Shown in pieces: positions 1-8,958 of a DNA stretch of 64,000 nt. How positions within the stretch are numbered: position 1 is the stretch's first letter; each line of letters opens with the position of its first letter. The notes beneath the pieces were generated by a model. The model made no database searches. It saw nothing but the letters and a program-made list of their open reading frames with translations, and was not told the origin of the DNA. Made by a program: the position numbers and the translations under genes. The stretch is taken from positions 124,001 through 188,000 of the forward strand of contig NZ_JBFRFB010000003.1 in NCBI RefSeq assembly GCF_052114605.1. The letters run 5' to 3'. The DNA is from Microvirga sp052114605 (lineage in GTDB: Bacteria > Pseudomonadota > Alphaproteobacteria > Rhizobiales > Beijerinckiaceae).

Positions 1-86
1 ATCCAACTGTGCGGATGATAGAGTTCGACATCCTCGACCTCGGCAGCGGATGCTGCTCCGGAGTGACCGATTGGGACATCAACCAT
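1..86 (-). CDS. coxA: cytochrome c oxidase subunit I, N-terminal fragment
   Basis: Only the first 28 codons are in the window; the gene runs off the left edge. The start is ATG at 86, preceded by GGGAG about eight bases upstream. The visible peptide begins MVDVPIGHSG and ends YHPHSW, matching the N-terminal style of haem-copper oxidase subunit I, in which HPHSWW precedes the first helix. It lies 53 bases downstream of the subunit II gene on the same strand, the normal coxB-coxA order. Subunit I would carry the haem a/haem a3-CuB centre in the inner membrane. The identification rests on a short peptide plus context. Confidence 0.7.
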   Translation of the reverse strand, partial: MVDVPIGHSGAASAAEVEDVELYHPHSW

Positions 87-139
87 CAGGACGCTCTCCC
101 TGGCCGTTTTCTCTAAGGCCCCCGCCTTCTATGACGTCA

Positions 140-946
140 TTATTGGGCCAAGGGCGACAGGCGCGCGAAGCCCTGCGCCTTCTGGCCCTTCAGCCATGTT
201 TGGTATTCAGTCAACTCCTGGACCACCAATGTTCCGCGCATCTGCGAATGCGCGACACCGCACAGTTCAGCGCATAGAATTTCGAATGTGCCCGTTCGTG
301 TGGGCGTGAACCAAATGTAGGAGACCTGCCCGGGAACAAGATCCATCTTCGCTCGCATCTCCGGCACATAGAAATCGTGAATGACGTCGACCGAGCGCAG
401 CAGGGCCTTCACCGGCTTGCCGACCGGCAAGCGCAGCTCCCCCCCTTCGATCACCACATCATCCTGAGCGGCAGCATCCTCTCGGCTGAGGCCCATCGGG
501 TTGTCGGGGCCGACAAGCCGCATGTCCGCAAGGCCCAACTTGCCGTCGGGGCCGGGAAGCCTGAACGTCCATTGCCATTGCTGGCCCATGACTTCGATAT
601 CGGTTGCATCCTCCGGGACTGTCACGAATTGCCGCCAGACAAAAAGACCCGGCGTCAGCATGGCGGCGACGCCAATTCCCGTGATGACCGTTAGCCACCA
701 TTCCAGTCGCTTGTTCTCCGGCTCATATGTCGCTTGGCGGCCCGGGTGGTGCCGGAACCGGTAGACGCAATAGGCAATGAACAGTACCACTGCGACGAAG
801 ACAGCGCCTGTAATCCAGAACGTCATGAGAATAGTATCGTCGATGTAATGCCAATTGGACGCGATCGGCGTCCACCACCATGGGCTGACGAGGTGGAAAA
901 CAACGGAGCCGATGGCCACTATGACAAAGACAAGCGCGAGAGCCAT
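140..946 (-). CDS. coxB: cytochrome c oxidase subunit II
   Basis: 268 residues. Three hydrophobic segments are visible: the first ~20 residues, about 38-63, and about 85-107. They are followed by a periplasmic cupredoxin domain. The CuA site is intact near the C-terminus: CAELCGVAHSQM has the C-x3-C-x3-H-x2-M pattern, and GQQWQW supplies the aromatic electron-entry region. This subunit takes electrons from cytochrome c and passes them to haem a in subunit I. The start is ATG at 946, preceded by GAAAGGAA. Subunit I follows on the same strand. There is no fused cytochrome c domain, so it is not a caa3-type fusion. No FixK box was seen upstream, unlike the cbb3 genes in this window. Confidence 0.93.
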   Translation of the reverse strand: MALALVFVIVAIGSVVFHLVSPWWWTPIASNWHYIDDTILMTFWITGAVFVAVVLFIAYCVYRFRHHPGRQATYEPENKRLEWWLTVITGIGVAAMLTPGLFVWRQFVTVPEDATDIEVMGQQWQWTFRLPGPDGKLGLADMRLVGPDNPMGLSREDAAAQDDVVIEGGELRLPVGKPVKALLRSVDVIHDFYVPEMRAKMDLVPGQVSYIWFTPTRTGTFEILCAELCGVAHSQMRGTLVVQELTEYQTWLKGQKAQGFARLSPLAQ

Positions 947-1181
947 TTCCTTTCATCCCCACACATCCGTGCTCGGCATGAAAAATCAGGCGGCAACAAC
1001 GATCATCGAATAATTGTACTCGAACGCTCAGATCAAGGCTTCCGGAGATGAGAAGAAATCCGGTCAATGCAAACTGTCAGCTAAGGTTTAAACTTACACC
1101 TTTGGCTTTTCTTGGTCAACGAAGTCACATTCGCCGGGAGCGATGACTCGAAGGCCAGTCATCCTGCCTTTATCTCATTTG

Positions 1182-2021
1182 CTAGATGAATCTGACTTCC
1201 GACGATCTGAACAATTCCAAAGCGTCAAGAACGCATTGGGATTGAATCATTTGCCAGGTCGAATGCTCGCCTTCAGGCGCGTAGACCAGCTGCCAGCCGA
1301 AGGGGCAACCTAGGGCCGCCGCTTGGCGTTGGCCGAGCGCGAATGTGCGCTCGCCACGATGCTTGCGCTGCACACCCTGTCGTCTGGACTCAGGTTTCAT
1401 GGACAATTCAGGGTCCCGTGGGTCGTCGTCCCTGGAGCCGAGATAGATCGTGACAGGCATGCCGAGATAGCCGCGCAGCTTCTCTCGTTCTTCGTCGTAT
1501 TCGTAAACGCCACCCATGCCATAAGGCGCTGCCTCTCCATCAGGATAGCGGCCAAGCAGTGGCAGCACATAGCTCGAAGCGTTCGCCAATACGATGCGGC
1601 GCCCATCCGGCTGCTCGAATGCCGCCACACGCGACAAAAACTGCGCGCCGGCGGAATGGCCCCAGCACCAGTAGGGCAGCGTTTCCGCTTCCTCTTGCGC
1701 TCGCACCCATTCGGCCAGAAGCGGCACGAAGCGTGTCGTCCACTGACTGGCAGGCTTGAGGTTTCCGCCCCGATCCACTAGGCCGCCGCGATGATAATCC
1801 CTGATGCGAAAGCGGGCTTTATCGAAAAGCGGCGCCGCCACCACGAGCTTTCCACGTTCGGCGAGCTCGATGGCATAGTCGCGGTAGCTGCCCGCCGTGC
1901 GCGATGTGCCGTGGTAGATCAGCAGAATTCCTTTGACCGGCGCATCTGGCTTGTAGGTATAGACATCGAAGGTGACGCCATCGAGGGTCGCCTGCATTTG
2001 CCCGGAGCCGCGTGGAATCAT
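1182..2021 (-). CDS. alpha/beta hydrolase A (no export signal seen)
   Basis: 279 residues from ATG 2021, chosen because GGAGG lies eight bases upstream; an in-frame ATG at 2045 has no such site. The alpha/beta-hydrolase fold is indicated by the nucleophile elbow GHSAG (Ser about 123), the oxyanion-type HGTSRTAG after the third strand, an Asp-rich loop after TIYLGS, and a late His in GEHSTWQ. It shares distinctive motifs with the hydrolases at 8959 and 16160: APLFDxxRF, YxRGG, GHSAGxQFLSRVAA and MPVTIYLG-type strands. There is no signal peptide or membrane segment, so a cytoplasmic location is inferred. The substrate is unknown. A depolymerase or esterase acting on the product of the neighbouring ligase genes is a guess from context. 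Confidence 0.82.
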   Translation of the reverse strand: MIPRGSGQMQATLDGVTFDVYTYKPDAPVKGILLIYHGTSRTAGSYRDYAIELAERGKLVVAAPLFDKARFRIRDYHRGGLVDRGGNLKPASQWTTRFVPLLAEWVRAQEEAETLPYWCWGHSAGAQFLSRVAAFEQPDGRRIVLANASSYVLPLLGRYPDGEAAPYGMGGVYEYDEEREKLRGYLGMPVTIYLGSRDDDPRDPELSMKPESRRQGVQRKHRGERTFALGQRQAAALGCPFGWQLVYAPEGEHSTWQMIQSQCVLDALELFRSSEVRFI

Positions 2022-2352
2022 GACCCTGCCTCCGCGTCCCTGCATCAGCTTTCTTTAACGAAATGGATCTGCGGTTGACATGAAGATCCCTTGTCCAGCT
2101 TAAATCTTACGGTGGCAAATCTGAACATTGAGCAAAAACGTTCTGTCGAACATCCGAGCTTGGCAGAGGGTGGCGAAAAAGGGCGGGAGATTTCCGGCGT
2201 ACCTCCAAATAGCATCCTCTTCCGCAAAGCAGGCTCTGGCGGTCGAATGTTCTTCGTGGGCACAATAAGCGCAAGGCAGCGGAAAGGTTGGATCGCATAG
2301 CTTACCCATGCTGCCATCTTGAGGGGCAACAATAATCAAACCTTCCCTGGTC
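2022..2352. other. divergent intergenic region
   Basis: 331 bases between hydrolase A (leftward) and the TPR/DUF2156 gene (rightward). It must contain both promoters. I saw no clear operator, terminator, RNA gene or convincing small ORF; the open frames here are unsupported. Confidence 0.5.
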
Positions 2353-3867
2353 ATGCTGGAGGCCACCGTGATCCCGCAAGCTTCTCATATAAAACACGCC
2401 TCAGCTATGGAAGCCAACAGCCAAGCTGAGTTTCCTGAGGCGGAAGGGCAAGTGCCCATTCATCTTGATGCCGTTGCTGCGTTACGAAGGGCCACCGAAA
2501 GCGTCTACCAGATTATCTTGGAGAAACAGCCGAATGGGTATCGGGCTCCCCTGAACCTCGGCTACCTTGCTCGGCAGCGCGGCGATGCTGCTGCGGCGCT
2601 GAATTATTTTGAAGTCGCGCGGGCCGCCAATCCACGCCGGACACGGCCTAGGCTTGAAATGGCACAGGAACTGAGAACGCTCTCGCGTCTGGACGAGGCA
2701 GAAGCTCTATATCTCGGCTTGCTGAAAGAACAGCCGATGCTGGTTCGGGCGCTGGCAGGGCTCGGTCATATTGCGCGCATGCGGGGTGAGCATCGGCTCT
2801 CGCTGAACTATTATCAGGCTGCCTTGGCAGCGGATCCCGCCCGAATAGATTTGAAGCTCAAAGTCGCCGGGCAATTGCGTAAGCTGCTGCGGTTTCGGGA
2901 TGCGGGAGAGATATATCGCGACATCCTTGCGGAAGACCCTGACCACAGCGGAGCTCGGGAGCGTCTCGAACGGCTGCCTCAGTCGGAACCCTCGGGTCTC
3001 CCACCAATGGGGCCTACCTGGCTTCAGCGGGAGACCCTTGCCCGCGCCGCTGAATGGGGGGGGCATCTGGAGGCTTTGGGCGGAACGGCATTCGACATGA
3101 GCCTGCTGGTGCTGGCCGAGGACTTCGCTCATGGCGCGACAGAGGTCGTGAAGCGGGATTGCATCCTCATTCGCGTAGGAAAGAGGACTAAATTTCTACC
3201 GCTGATGTCCGATCGTGATGAGTACAATCATGCTCTTAGGCGTGAAATGCAGGCGCTCAATCCTGGTGACCTTATAGGGCCAGTCTTCGCCCCTTATCAG
3301 GAAGACTGGATAAGCCGCATAGCACCTCCCAAAAGCTATCATGAATTCGTGTGGAAGCGCGAAACCGTCTCCGGAATGATCGGTTCCTCCCTGCAGGGTC
3401 ATCGCCGAAATATCCGCAAACTCCTGAAAGCAGGCGTGCATCTGGAGCCGATCAATTCGGGCAATCTTGATCGCGTCCTGGCTTGCAATGACCGTTGGTT
3501 CGCAGACAAGAAGGCGAAGGGCGAGACGACATATTATCGAGCCCGTACAGTCTGGAGCCTAGAGAACCTGGCGGCATTGGAGCCCCTGGGCGTCCGGCAT
3601 GTAGCGGTGATGCTGGATGACGACGTTATCGGCTACACTGTAGGCAGCTATCTCGGCGCTTCATGGGCCACTTATGTTTATGGGAGGGGCGATCATCAAT
3701 ATGATGTTGGCCCGCTAATCGTCCACGAGCATTCGAAGCTGTATCCTGATCGGGAATGGATCAACTCCGGCGACGCAGGTCGAAGCCGCGGACTTGCGGA
3801 GTTCAAGCAGAAGTTCACCGCCGGCGCGGAGAACAAGCAGATCAGGTTGGGATGGCTTCAGGTCTGA
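2353..3867 (+). CDS. TPR protein with C-terminal DUF2156/LPG-synthase-like acyltransferase domain
   Basis: 504 residues. Residues about 45-205 read as four to five tetratricopeptide repeats, with recurring A-x-x-x-L-G-x-x-x-R-x-x-G and Y/F-x-x-A patterns. Residues about 225-490 resemble the GNAT-fold C-terminal domain of phosphatidylglycerol lysyltransferases (DUF2156). The end of that domain, WINSGDAGRSRGLAEFKQKF, matches the family's N-x-G-D-x-G-x-x-G-L-x-x-F-K signature. Known members transfer aminoacyl groups from charged tRNA to lipids or peptides. There are no membrane helices, so this is a soluble form. A TPR fusion is unusual and suggests a partner-docked enzyme. The ATG at 2353 has a poor ribosome site, and the start could be ATG 2407. 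A second DUF2156-like gene follows in the same direction. Confidence 0.75.
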   Translation: MLEATVIPQASHIKHASAMEANSQAEFPEAEGQVPIHLDAVAALRRATESVYQIILEKQPNGYRAPLNLGYLARQRGDAAAALNYFEVARAANPRRTRPRLEMAQELRTLSRLDEAEALYLGLLKEQPMLVRALAGLGHIARMRGEHRLSLNYYQAALAADPARIDLKLKVAGQLRKLLRFRDAGEIYRDILAEDPDHSGARERLERLPQSEPSGLPPMGPTWLQRETLARAAEWGGHLEALGGTAFDMSLLVLAEDFAHGATEVVKRDCILIRVGKRTKFLPLMSDRDEYNHALRREMQALNPGDLIGPVFAPYQEDWISRIAPPKSYHEFVWKRETVSGMIGSSLQGHRRNIRKLLKAGVHLEPINSGNLDRVLACNDRWFADKKAKGETTYYRARTVWSLENLAALEPLGVRHVAVMLDDDVIGYTVGSYLGASWATYVYGRGDHQYDVGPLIVHEHSKLYPDREWINSGDAGRSRGLAEFKQKFTAGAENKQIRLGWLQV

Positions 3868-4047
3868 CGGAAGACTTACACCCGAAATGCCTGAAGTACT
3901 CCGCTGTCCGTAGTCCATAATGGGTATAAACCGCTCTCAATGTTCCCATTGTCATTTCGAACGTCACAGTGAAGCCTGATCTTGTTTGGAATCTTTCGAG
4001 AAAAGGCCGCCAACTCCGACTTGCGCCCATTCCGAGGTCGATGAACG

Positions 4048-4971
4048 ATGAATATAGCGCAAAGAAATATCGGTCTGGAAAGTCTTGTCCCAATCGAGAT
4101 CAGGGATGCGGATACTTTTCTTGCAGCTGCGGATGAAGCTCAGGTCAAGGCCTGGCTCTACTATTTCCCTTTACTCTACTTCTACGGCCAGTTCCGCGCA
4201 CACACGTTGCGTTGGGAGCGTCATGCCGGATCCATGCTCATCTATCAGATCCGTCGCAAGGAGGGCCAGTCGCGGATGGATCTTTATCTTCCTCCATTTC
4301 CCTTCAACGTCTCTGCGTTGCGTTATGCCCAGCAGAGAATGGAGGAGTTCAATGGCAATCGTTCAGGTCGGATCATCTGGGTGCAGGAAAGCGATGCCCT
4401 TCCAGTTGCGCGCGCAGGTTATGAAGTCTTCTTCAGGGAAGAAGAATTCATCTTCGATCGTGCCGCCGTCATGGGATTGGAAGGGTCAGGCTTCAAAAAA
4501 TTGCGGAACAAGATATCGGGATCTCTTCGCCAAGGGCATGTCGATACGAGGCCCTACACAGCTGCAGATTGGGCTGCCTGTACGAGCGTTCTGGAGAACT
4601 GGCGGGAACGGCTGATCGCCAATGGTATTGCGCCTAATGGTTATCGCTACACGCGTGCCTGTTTGAAAACGGCCGACCGCTTTCCGCATGAATTGCTCAA
4701 CGGGCTGGTTGTGGAATGTGATGGGGAAGTGCGGGGCTTTGCCTTCACGGGTCACCTTGCTCATACCTTGGGATGTAACTTCCTCTGTATTACAGACACG
4801 AATTACCGGGGGCTCTCCTATCTCCTATGCTACCGCCATATGGTGGAGTTTCCGAAGCTGATCCATTTCAACGACTCATCGGATACCGGACGGCCTGGGC
4901 TGCGCGAGTCGAAGCAGTTGTTCAGGCCCATCGAAATGCATGGCCTTTATGGTGCCTACATGAGGCAGTGA
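4048..4971 (+). CDS. DUF2156/LPG-synthase-like acyltransferase, soluble
   Basis: 307 residues with no membrane segment. The C-terminal motif HFNDSSDTGRPGLRESKQLF corresponds to the N-x-S/G-D-x-G-x-x-G-L-x-x-x-K signature at the end of the neighbouring gene's domain, so this is a second member of the GNAT-like family. Known relatives move aminoacyl groups from aminoacyl-tRNA onto a lipid or peptide acceptor; the acceptor here is unknown. GAGG lies upstream of the ATG. It sits 180 bases after the TPR fusion gene and 460 bases before the T1SS genes, all rightward. A general GNAT acetyltransferase role cannot be excluded. Confidence 0.68.
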   Translation: MNIAQRNIGLESLVPIEIRDADTFLAAADEAQVKAWLYYFPLLYFYGQFRAHTLRWERHAGSMLIYQIRRKEGQSRMDLYLPPFPFNVSALRYAQQRMEEFNGNRSGRIIWVQESDALPVARAGYEVFFREEEFIFDRAAVMGLEGSGFKKLRNKISGSLRQGHVDTRPYTAADWAACTSVLENWRERLIANGIAPNGYRYTRACLKTADRFPHELLNGLVVECDGEVRGFAFTGHLAHTLGCNFLCITDTNYRGLSYLLCYRHMVEFPKLIHFNDSSDTGRPGLRESKQLFRPIEMHGLYGAYMRQ

Positions 4972-5431
4972 GACGATCCTGTGGGTGGCTCCCTCAAATG
5001 CCTTTCAAGCTCCAGCGCCATCACCCGCTTATGTCGAAACGATATGTGAGGCTGCGGATGATAATTACTGTGAGGTAATTATAACGGGTCTGCAAATGCT
5101 GCGCTCTGTATGCTGATTGAGTTTGGGGCTTTTCTTGGGAGCTGCATGTATCTCAAAAGGCATAGATCGGAATAGGTATATCCAAACAAGGCATCTTTCT
5201 TAAAATGGTTGGATGGAAGCCAACTTTGCGCTTCGAGAAAGGATGTAGAGCGAGCCCTTTCGTAAAAGCTACGTTGCGAGACCACGATTCAACGATTCCT
5301 GATCAGGTGCGACTAAGGACGTGCACGGGATAGAGCTAATCGCAGGTCGATTAAAATGGGATGGAGCTCGTGGAAGCCAATGAATGAGGCCACGTAGCAG
5401 CGCCCGTCACTCCTGTTGATTTAGGAATCCT
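4972..5431. other. intergenic region before the T1SS operon
   Basis: 460 bases with no convincing ORF and mixed base composition. The only feature I can define is the AT-rich inverted repeat at 5061-5082, listed separately. A promoter for the exporter operon is expected here. AGGAATCC lies just before the exporter start at 5432. Confidence 0.5.
5061..5082. promoter_or_regulatory. perfect 8-bp inverted repeat, possible operator
   Basis: ATAATTAC, six bases, then GTAATTAT: a perfect AT-rich dyad 350 bases before the T1SS exporter gene and 90 bases after the second DUF2156 gene. No T-run follows, so it is more like a protein-binding site than a rho-independent terminator. The binding protein is unknown. 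Confidence 0.35.
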
Positions 5432-7156
5432 ATGGCGAGGTCGAAAAACAGAGGGACGAAAGGCAGAAACCAGGTCATCCGTGTCGCTTGGCGAGCCTCT
5501 CGTCCCGGTCTCATAGCGGTCGGGATCTTCAGCGCGTTCATCAACGTGCTCAAATTCTCCGTTCCCCTCTATATGCTTCACGCTTTTGATCGCGTTCCTG
5601 CCAGCCGGAGCATCGAAACACTCGTGATGCTCACGCTGATCGTCATCGTCGCCCTCATCGCCGGACTGGCGCTGGAGGTTGTACGGCGGCGGATGCTTTC
5701 TCGTTGGGGTATTTGGATTGAGCAGCAATTCGGCGTGAGGTTGCTGCATGCCAGTCTGGCCAACAGATCCATCAGCGATACGCCCACGGCGCCGGAGGCG
5801 CTCGGGGAACTCTCTACTCTGCGCTCGTTCGTTACACGCTCAGCGGCATCGTGGCTCGATGTCGTATGGGCGCCGTTGTTCTTCTTTGGCATTTATCTCA
5901 TTCATCCCCTGCTCGGAGCGCTCGGGGTCGGCACGATAGTTGTTCTGCTTCTACTGGGGCCTCTCCAGGACCTGATTACGCGCGGGACGCGGCGTGCATC
6001 ACGCCAGGCCGAGAGCGCGGCCGACAGAATTGTTGCAGGAGCTGAAAGGAACATCGAAACAGTCGGCGCTCTCACCATGTCGACGAGTCTGACCGAGCGG
6101 TGGAGGCGCAGTAACATTGCTCATCTTGAGGAGCGCGATCGGTCCGAAGCGAACATCGCGCTCTTCCGAACCATGATGCGAGGACTGGGCCAGTGTTTCA
6201 GAATTGCCATGATTGGTGTCGGCATCTGGCTGTTTCTGCAAAATGAAGCCACTCTTGGTGGCATTTTCGCCGCGAGGATGATGGGTGGATTCGGATATGC
6301 ATTGGCGGAGCGGGCGGTTAGAGAATGGCGGTCGTTGAAAGAGGCCGGCGCTTCCTATCAACGTGTCAAGCAAATGCTTTCGGAAGAAGGCGAGAGGGAA
6401 GCTTCCGTCGCCGATACCACCAGCGAAGCCGAGCTGATCGTCGACAGCGTCAGCTTCCGATACTATGGCCGTCGTGACTACGTGGTAAGGCGGTTGAGCG
6501 TCGAAGTCGGTCGCGGAGAGTTGCTTCTCATCATCGGTGACGCTGCGACGGGAAAGACAACGCTCTCCCGTTTGTTGATTGGTCTGCTGCAACCCCAGTA
6601 TGGACAAATCCGTCTGGGCGATGTCGAGATCTGGCGGCTTCCACCTGAGATGAGAACTCAGCTGATAGGGTACTTGCCTCAACACACCGAGCTGTTTCAT
6701 GGAACGGTGCGCGAGAATATCGCTCGCATGGGAGAAGGTAATTTCTCTGAGGTTCTAGCTGCCGCGAAACTGGCGAATATCCACGATACTGTCGTGCGCC
6801 TTCCTCAGGGATACGATACCGAAATTAGCGAAGATACGACGGGATTGTCGGGAAGTGAGCGCAAGCGAATTGCCTTGGCGCGGGCTATCTATGGGGCACC
6901 TAGATTACTCGTTCTCGATGAGCCGGCGGCCAATCTGGATCGTCCTTCACGTAGGGCGATGGAGGCTGCAATCGTTGAGCTGAAGCGGGCGGGCACTTCG
7001 ATCATCATGACACAGACGGCGCCATCCGTTCGCTCGAGCAGGATAGCAGACAAATTCCTGACCCTTGGCGGGAGTGAGCCGGAAATATCGGTTGCCGCAG
7101 GCGCCAACGATGTGCCTGGAAGACCTGGAACTGCCGACTTGAGGGCTGTCAAATGA
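5432..7156 (+). CDS. type I secretion ABC transporter, permease-ATPase
   Basis: 574 residues, the usual length for PrtD/AprD-type exporters. The N-terminal half has hydrophobic segments (about 30-75 and 140-180, then one near 260). The nucleotide-binding domain starts near 330, with Walker A GDAATGKTT at about 369, ABC signature LSGSERKRIALARA at about 472 and Walker B LLVLDEP at about 492. It would power export of an unfolded substrate across both membranes with the adaptor encoded next and an outer-membrane TolC protein not present in the window. The switch-loop His of ABC ATPases is a Gln here (about 528, IIMTQTAPS). Its stop overlaps the adaptor start as ATGA, so the two are translationally coupled. 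The secreted hydrolase at 8959 is the likely cargo. Confidence 0.92.
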   Translation: MARSKNRGTKGRNQVIRVAWRASRPGLIAVGIFSAFINVLKFSVPLYMLHAFDRVPASRSIETLVMLTLIVIVALIAGLALEVVRRRMLSRWGIWIEQQFGVRLLHASLANRSISDTPTAPEALGELSTLRSFVTRSAASWLDVVWAPLFFFGIYLIHPLLGALGVGTIVVLLLLGPLQDLITRGTRRASRQAESAADRIVAGAERNIETVGALTMSTSLTERWRRSNIAHLEERDRSEANIALFRTMMRGLGQCFRIAMIGVGIWLFLQNEATLGGIFAARMMGGFGYALAERAVREWRSLKEAGASYQRVKQMLSEEGEREASVADTTSEAELIVDSVSFRYYGRRDYVVRRLSVEVGRGELLLIIGDAATGKTTLSRLLIGLLQPQYGQIRLGDVEIWRLPPEMRTQLIGYLPQHTELFHGTVRENIARMGEGNFSEVLAAAKLANIHDTVVRLPQGYDTEISEDTTGLSGSERKRIALARAIYGAPRLLVLDEPAANLDRPSRRAMEAAIVELKRAGTSIIMTQTAPSVRSSRIADKFLTLGGSEPEISVAAGANDVPGRPGTADLRAVK

Positions 7157-8505
7157 GCAGGCTCGATGCCGTCCCAGCGCCGCCGGATCCGCTTGCTCCA
7201 TTAAGTGACCGTTTCTCATCACGCTCGCCGTTCGGAGCGGGTTTGATCTTCGCAGGCTCCAGTATCATCGTCGGCTTGATCGGGATGCTGTCGCTCTGGC
7301 TCTATCTTGCTCCTATCGAAAGTGCCGTGATTGCGACAGGCGTCGTCGCGGTCGATACGAATACGAAGACCGTGCAGCATCTCGAGGGCGGGATTGTTGA
7401 GAATATCTTTGTGCGTGAAGGTCAGCATGTTCAAGCCGGAGACATTCTGATCAAGCTGCAGAGCACGCTGCCATCATCGACCTTGAATGAGGTCAGGGCC
7501 CAGTATTACGGGGCACGGGCGGCTCAGGCCCGCTTGACGTCAGAGCGTGACGGCCTTCAAGAGATCGCTCTCCCTGACGATCTCAATTCAAGAATGACGG
7601 ATCCTACAGTTCGCGATGCCATTCTTGGACAGAAAAGCATTTTCGAGAATCGTCGAACGCTCATTCAGCAGCGTCTTTCCATTTTTGAGCGCACGGTTTC
7701 TGGCTTGGTAATCGAGATCTCGGGTCTGGAGGGGCAAATCACGTCATCGAAGACAAAGCTTTCATTGATCGACGAGGAGTTGGTCGCTGCTCAAAGTCTC
7801 CTTGAGAAGGGCCTCACGAACAAGCCGCGGGTTCTCGCCTTGCAGCGTGAGAAAGCGGAGATCGAAGGAGCGATTGGAAGCTACAAGGCATCAATTGGCG
7901 TTTCACGGCAGCGCATCGAGGAGGTGCTGCTGCGAAGCGCGGAATTGAAAGCAGCCTCAGCGACTGAAATTGTTAAAGGTCTCGAAGAGACGACGTCGAC
8001 AGCCTATGAGATGTCGCAAAAGCTGGCGGCCGCGGAGGATATTCTTCGACGGACGGAAATCCGCTCACCGATTGATGGGACTGTCGTCGGGATCAAGATT
8101 CACACCCTTGGCGGCGTCGTAACGGCTGGGCAACCACTCCTTGATGTCGTGCCGACCAATGAAAAGCTCGTCATTCAGGCGTCGATAGACGCCTTGGACA
8201 TCGATCAGGTCCGCCCCGGTCTTCCAGCTAATATCGGCCTTTGGGCGATCAATCGGCGCAGCCGCACCGCTATCGAAGGGTATCTTCAGACAGTCTCAGC
8301 GGATCGCTTTGTCGATCCTAAAACAGGCTTCTCATACTATCAGGCCCGCGTCGAGCTGAGCTCGGACTCGCCTGGCCTCAAGACGGTGACATTGCAGCCT
8401 GGAATGAGCGCCGATGTAGCCATCCGCACAGGCTCGCGCACCCCTTGGGAGTATTTTCTAGCACCCATCTCCCGCTCTCTGAGCAGAGTTTTGGTGCAAG
8501 AGTAA
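7153..8505 (+). CDS. HlyD-family T1SS periplasmic adaptor
   Basis: 450 residues. There is one N-terminal membrane anchor at about 32-55, then the biotinyl-lipoyl half motif VQHLEGGIVENIFVREGQHV typical of PrtE/HlyD adaptors, a long coiled-coil hairpin (about 120-290), the second lipoyl half at IRSPIDGTVVGI, and a beta-barrel end. It bridges the inner-membrane ABC exporter to an outer-membrane channel. The start overlaps the exporter stop by four bases (ATGA). The family and the operon pairing are clear. No outer-membrane partner gene is present nearby, so a TolC encoded elsewhere is inferred. Confidence 0.93.
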   Translation: MSRLDAVPAPPDPLAPLSDRFSSRSPFGAGLIFAGSSIIVGLIGMLSLWLYLAPIESAVIATGVVAVDTNTKTVQHLEGGIVENIFVREGQHVQAGDILIKLQSTLPSSTLNEVRAQYYGARAAQARLTSERDGLQEIALPDDLNSRMTDPTVRDAILGQKSIFENRRTLIQQRLSIFERTVSGLVIEISGLEGQITSSKTKLSLIDEELVAAQSLLEKGLTNKPRVLALQREKAEIEGAIGSYKASIGVSRQRIEEVLLRSAELKAASATEIVKGLEETTSTAYEMSQKLAAAEDILRRTEIRSPIDGTVVGIKIHTLGGVVTAGQPLLDVVPTNEKLVIQASIDALDIDQVRPGLPANIGLWAINRRSRTAIEGYLQTVSADRFVDPKTGFSYYQARVELSSDSPGLKTVTLQPGMSADVAIRTGSRTPWEYFLAPISRSLSRVLVQE

Positions 8506-8958
8506 CTGCACCCTGGATGTTTCGGTCACACGAGAGGCCGTTTGTTTTCTGCTATTGCTTCCACGAGATGTAAATAGCGCCAGCTCCCGCTAACGCGATC
8601 CGCTTTCACGGATTCTAGGAAGCCAGTTAATATATAGGATCATAGTCTTTATAAATTGAAGATATGCAAAGTAATCTTCTCTAAATTCTTATTGCAGAAA
8701 AATAACTGAATCTTCCGAGGTATATCAAAATTCCCGTCGTCACTATTTCGCCTTATTCAGAGGTAAAAAGCAATTCGAGTGGCTGAGCGTTTAGCTTCAG
8801 CGGCTGAATAGTGCAAGGCGGTTCCACACGCCGTTGTGGGTTTAATCGAGCATTTTCGCGTAAGCTAAATCATACTGACCAAGTTAAACTTATTTATTTT
8901 CAAGCATCGCTCGAAAAACCTCGATTAAGAGGCTGAGCGTTATTTGGGGCAAAAAATC
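8506..8958. other. AT-rich leader region of the secreted hydrolase
   Basis: 453 bases, visibly more AT-rich than the flanks, with no supported ORF. The 11-mer GGCTGAGCGTT occurs twice, at 8781-8791 and 8931-8941; the second copy ends 17 bases before the hydrolase start. The long leader and AT-rich composition fit a separately regulated promoter for the cargo gene. Confidence 0.45.
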
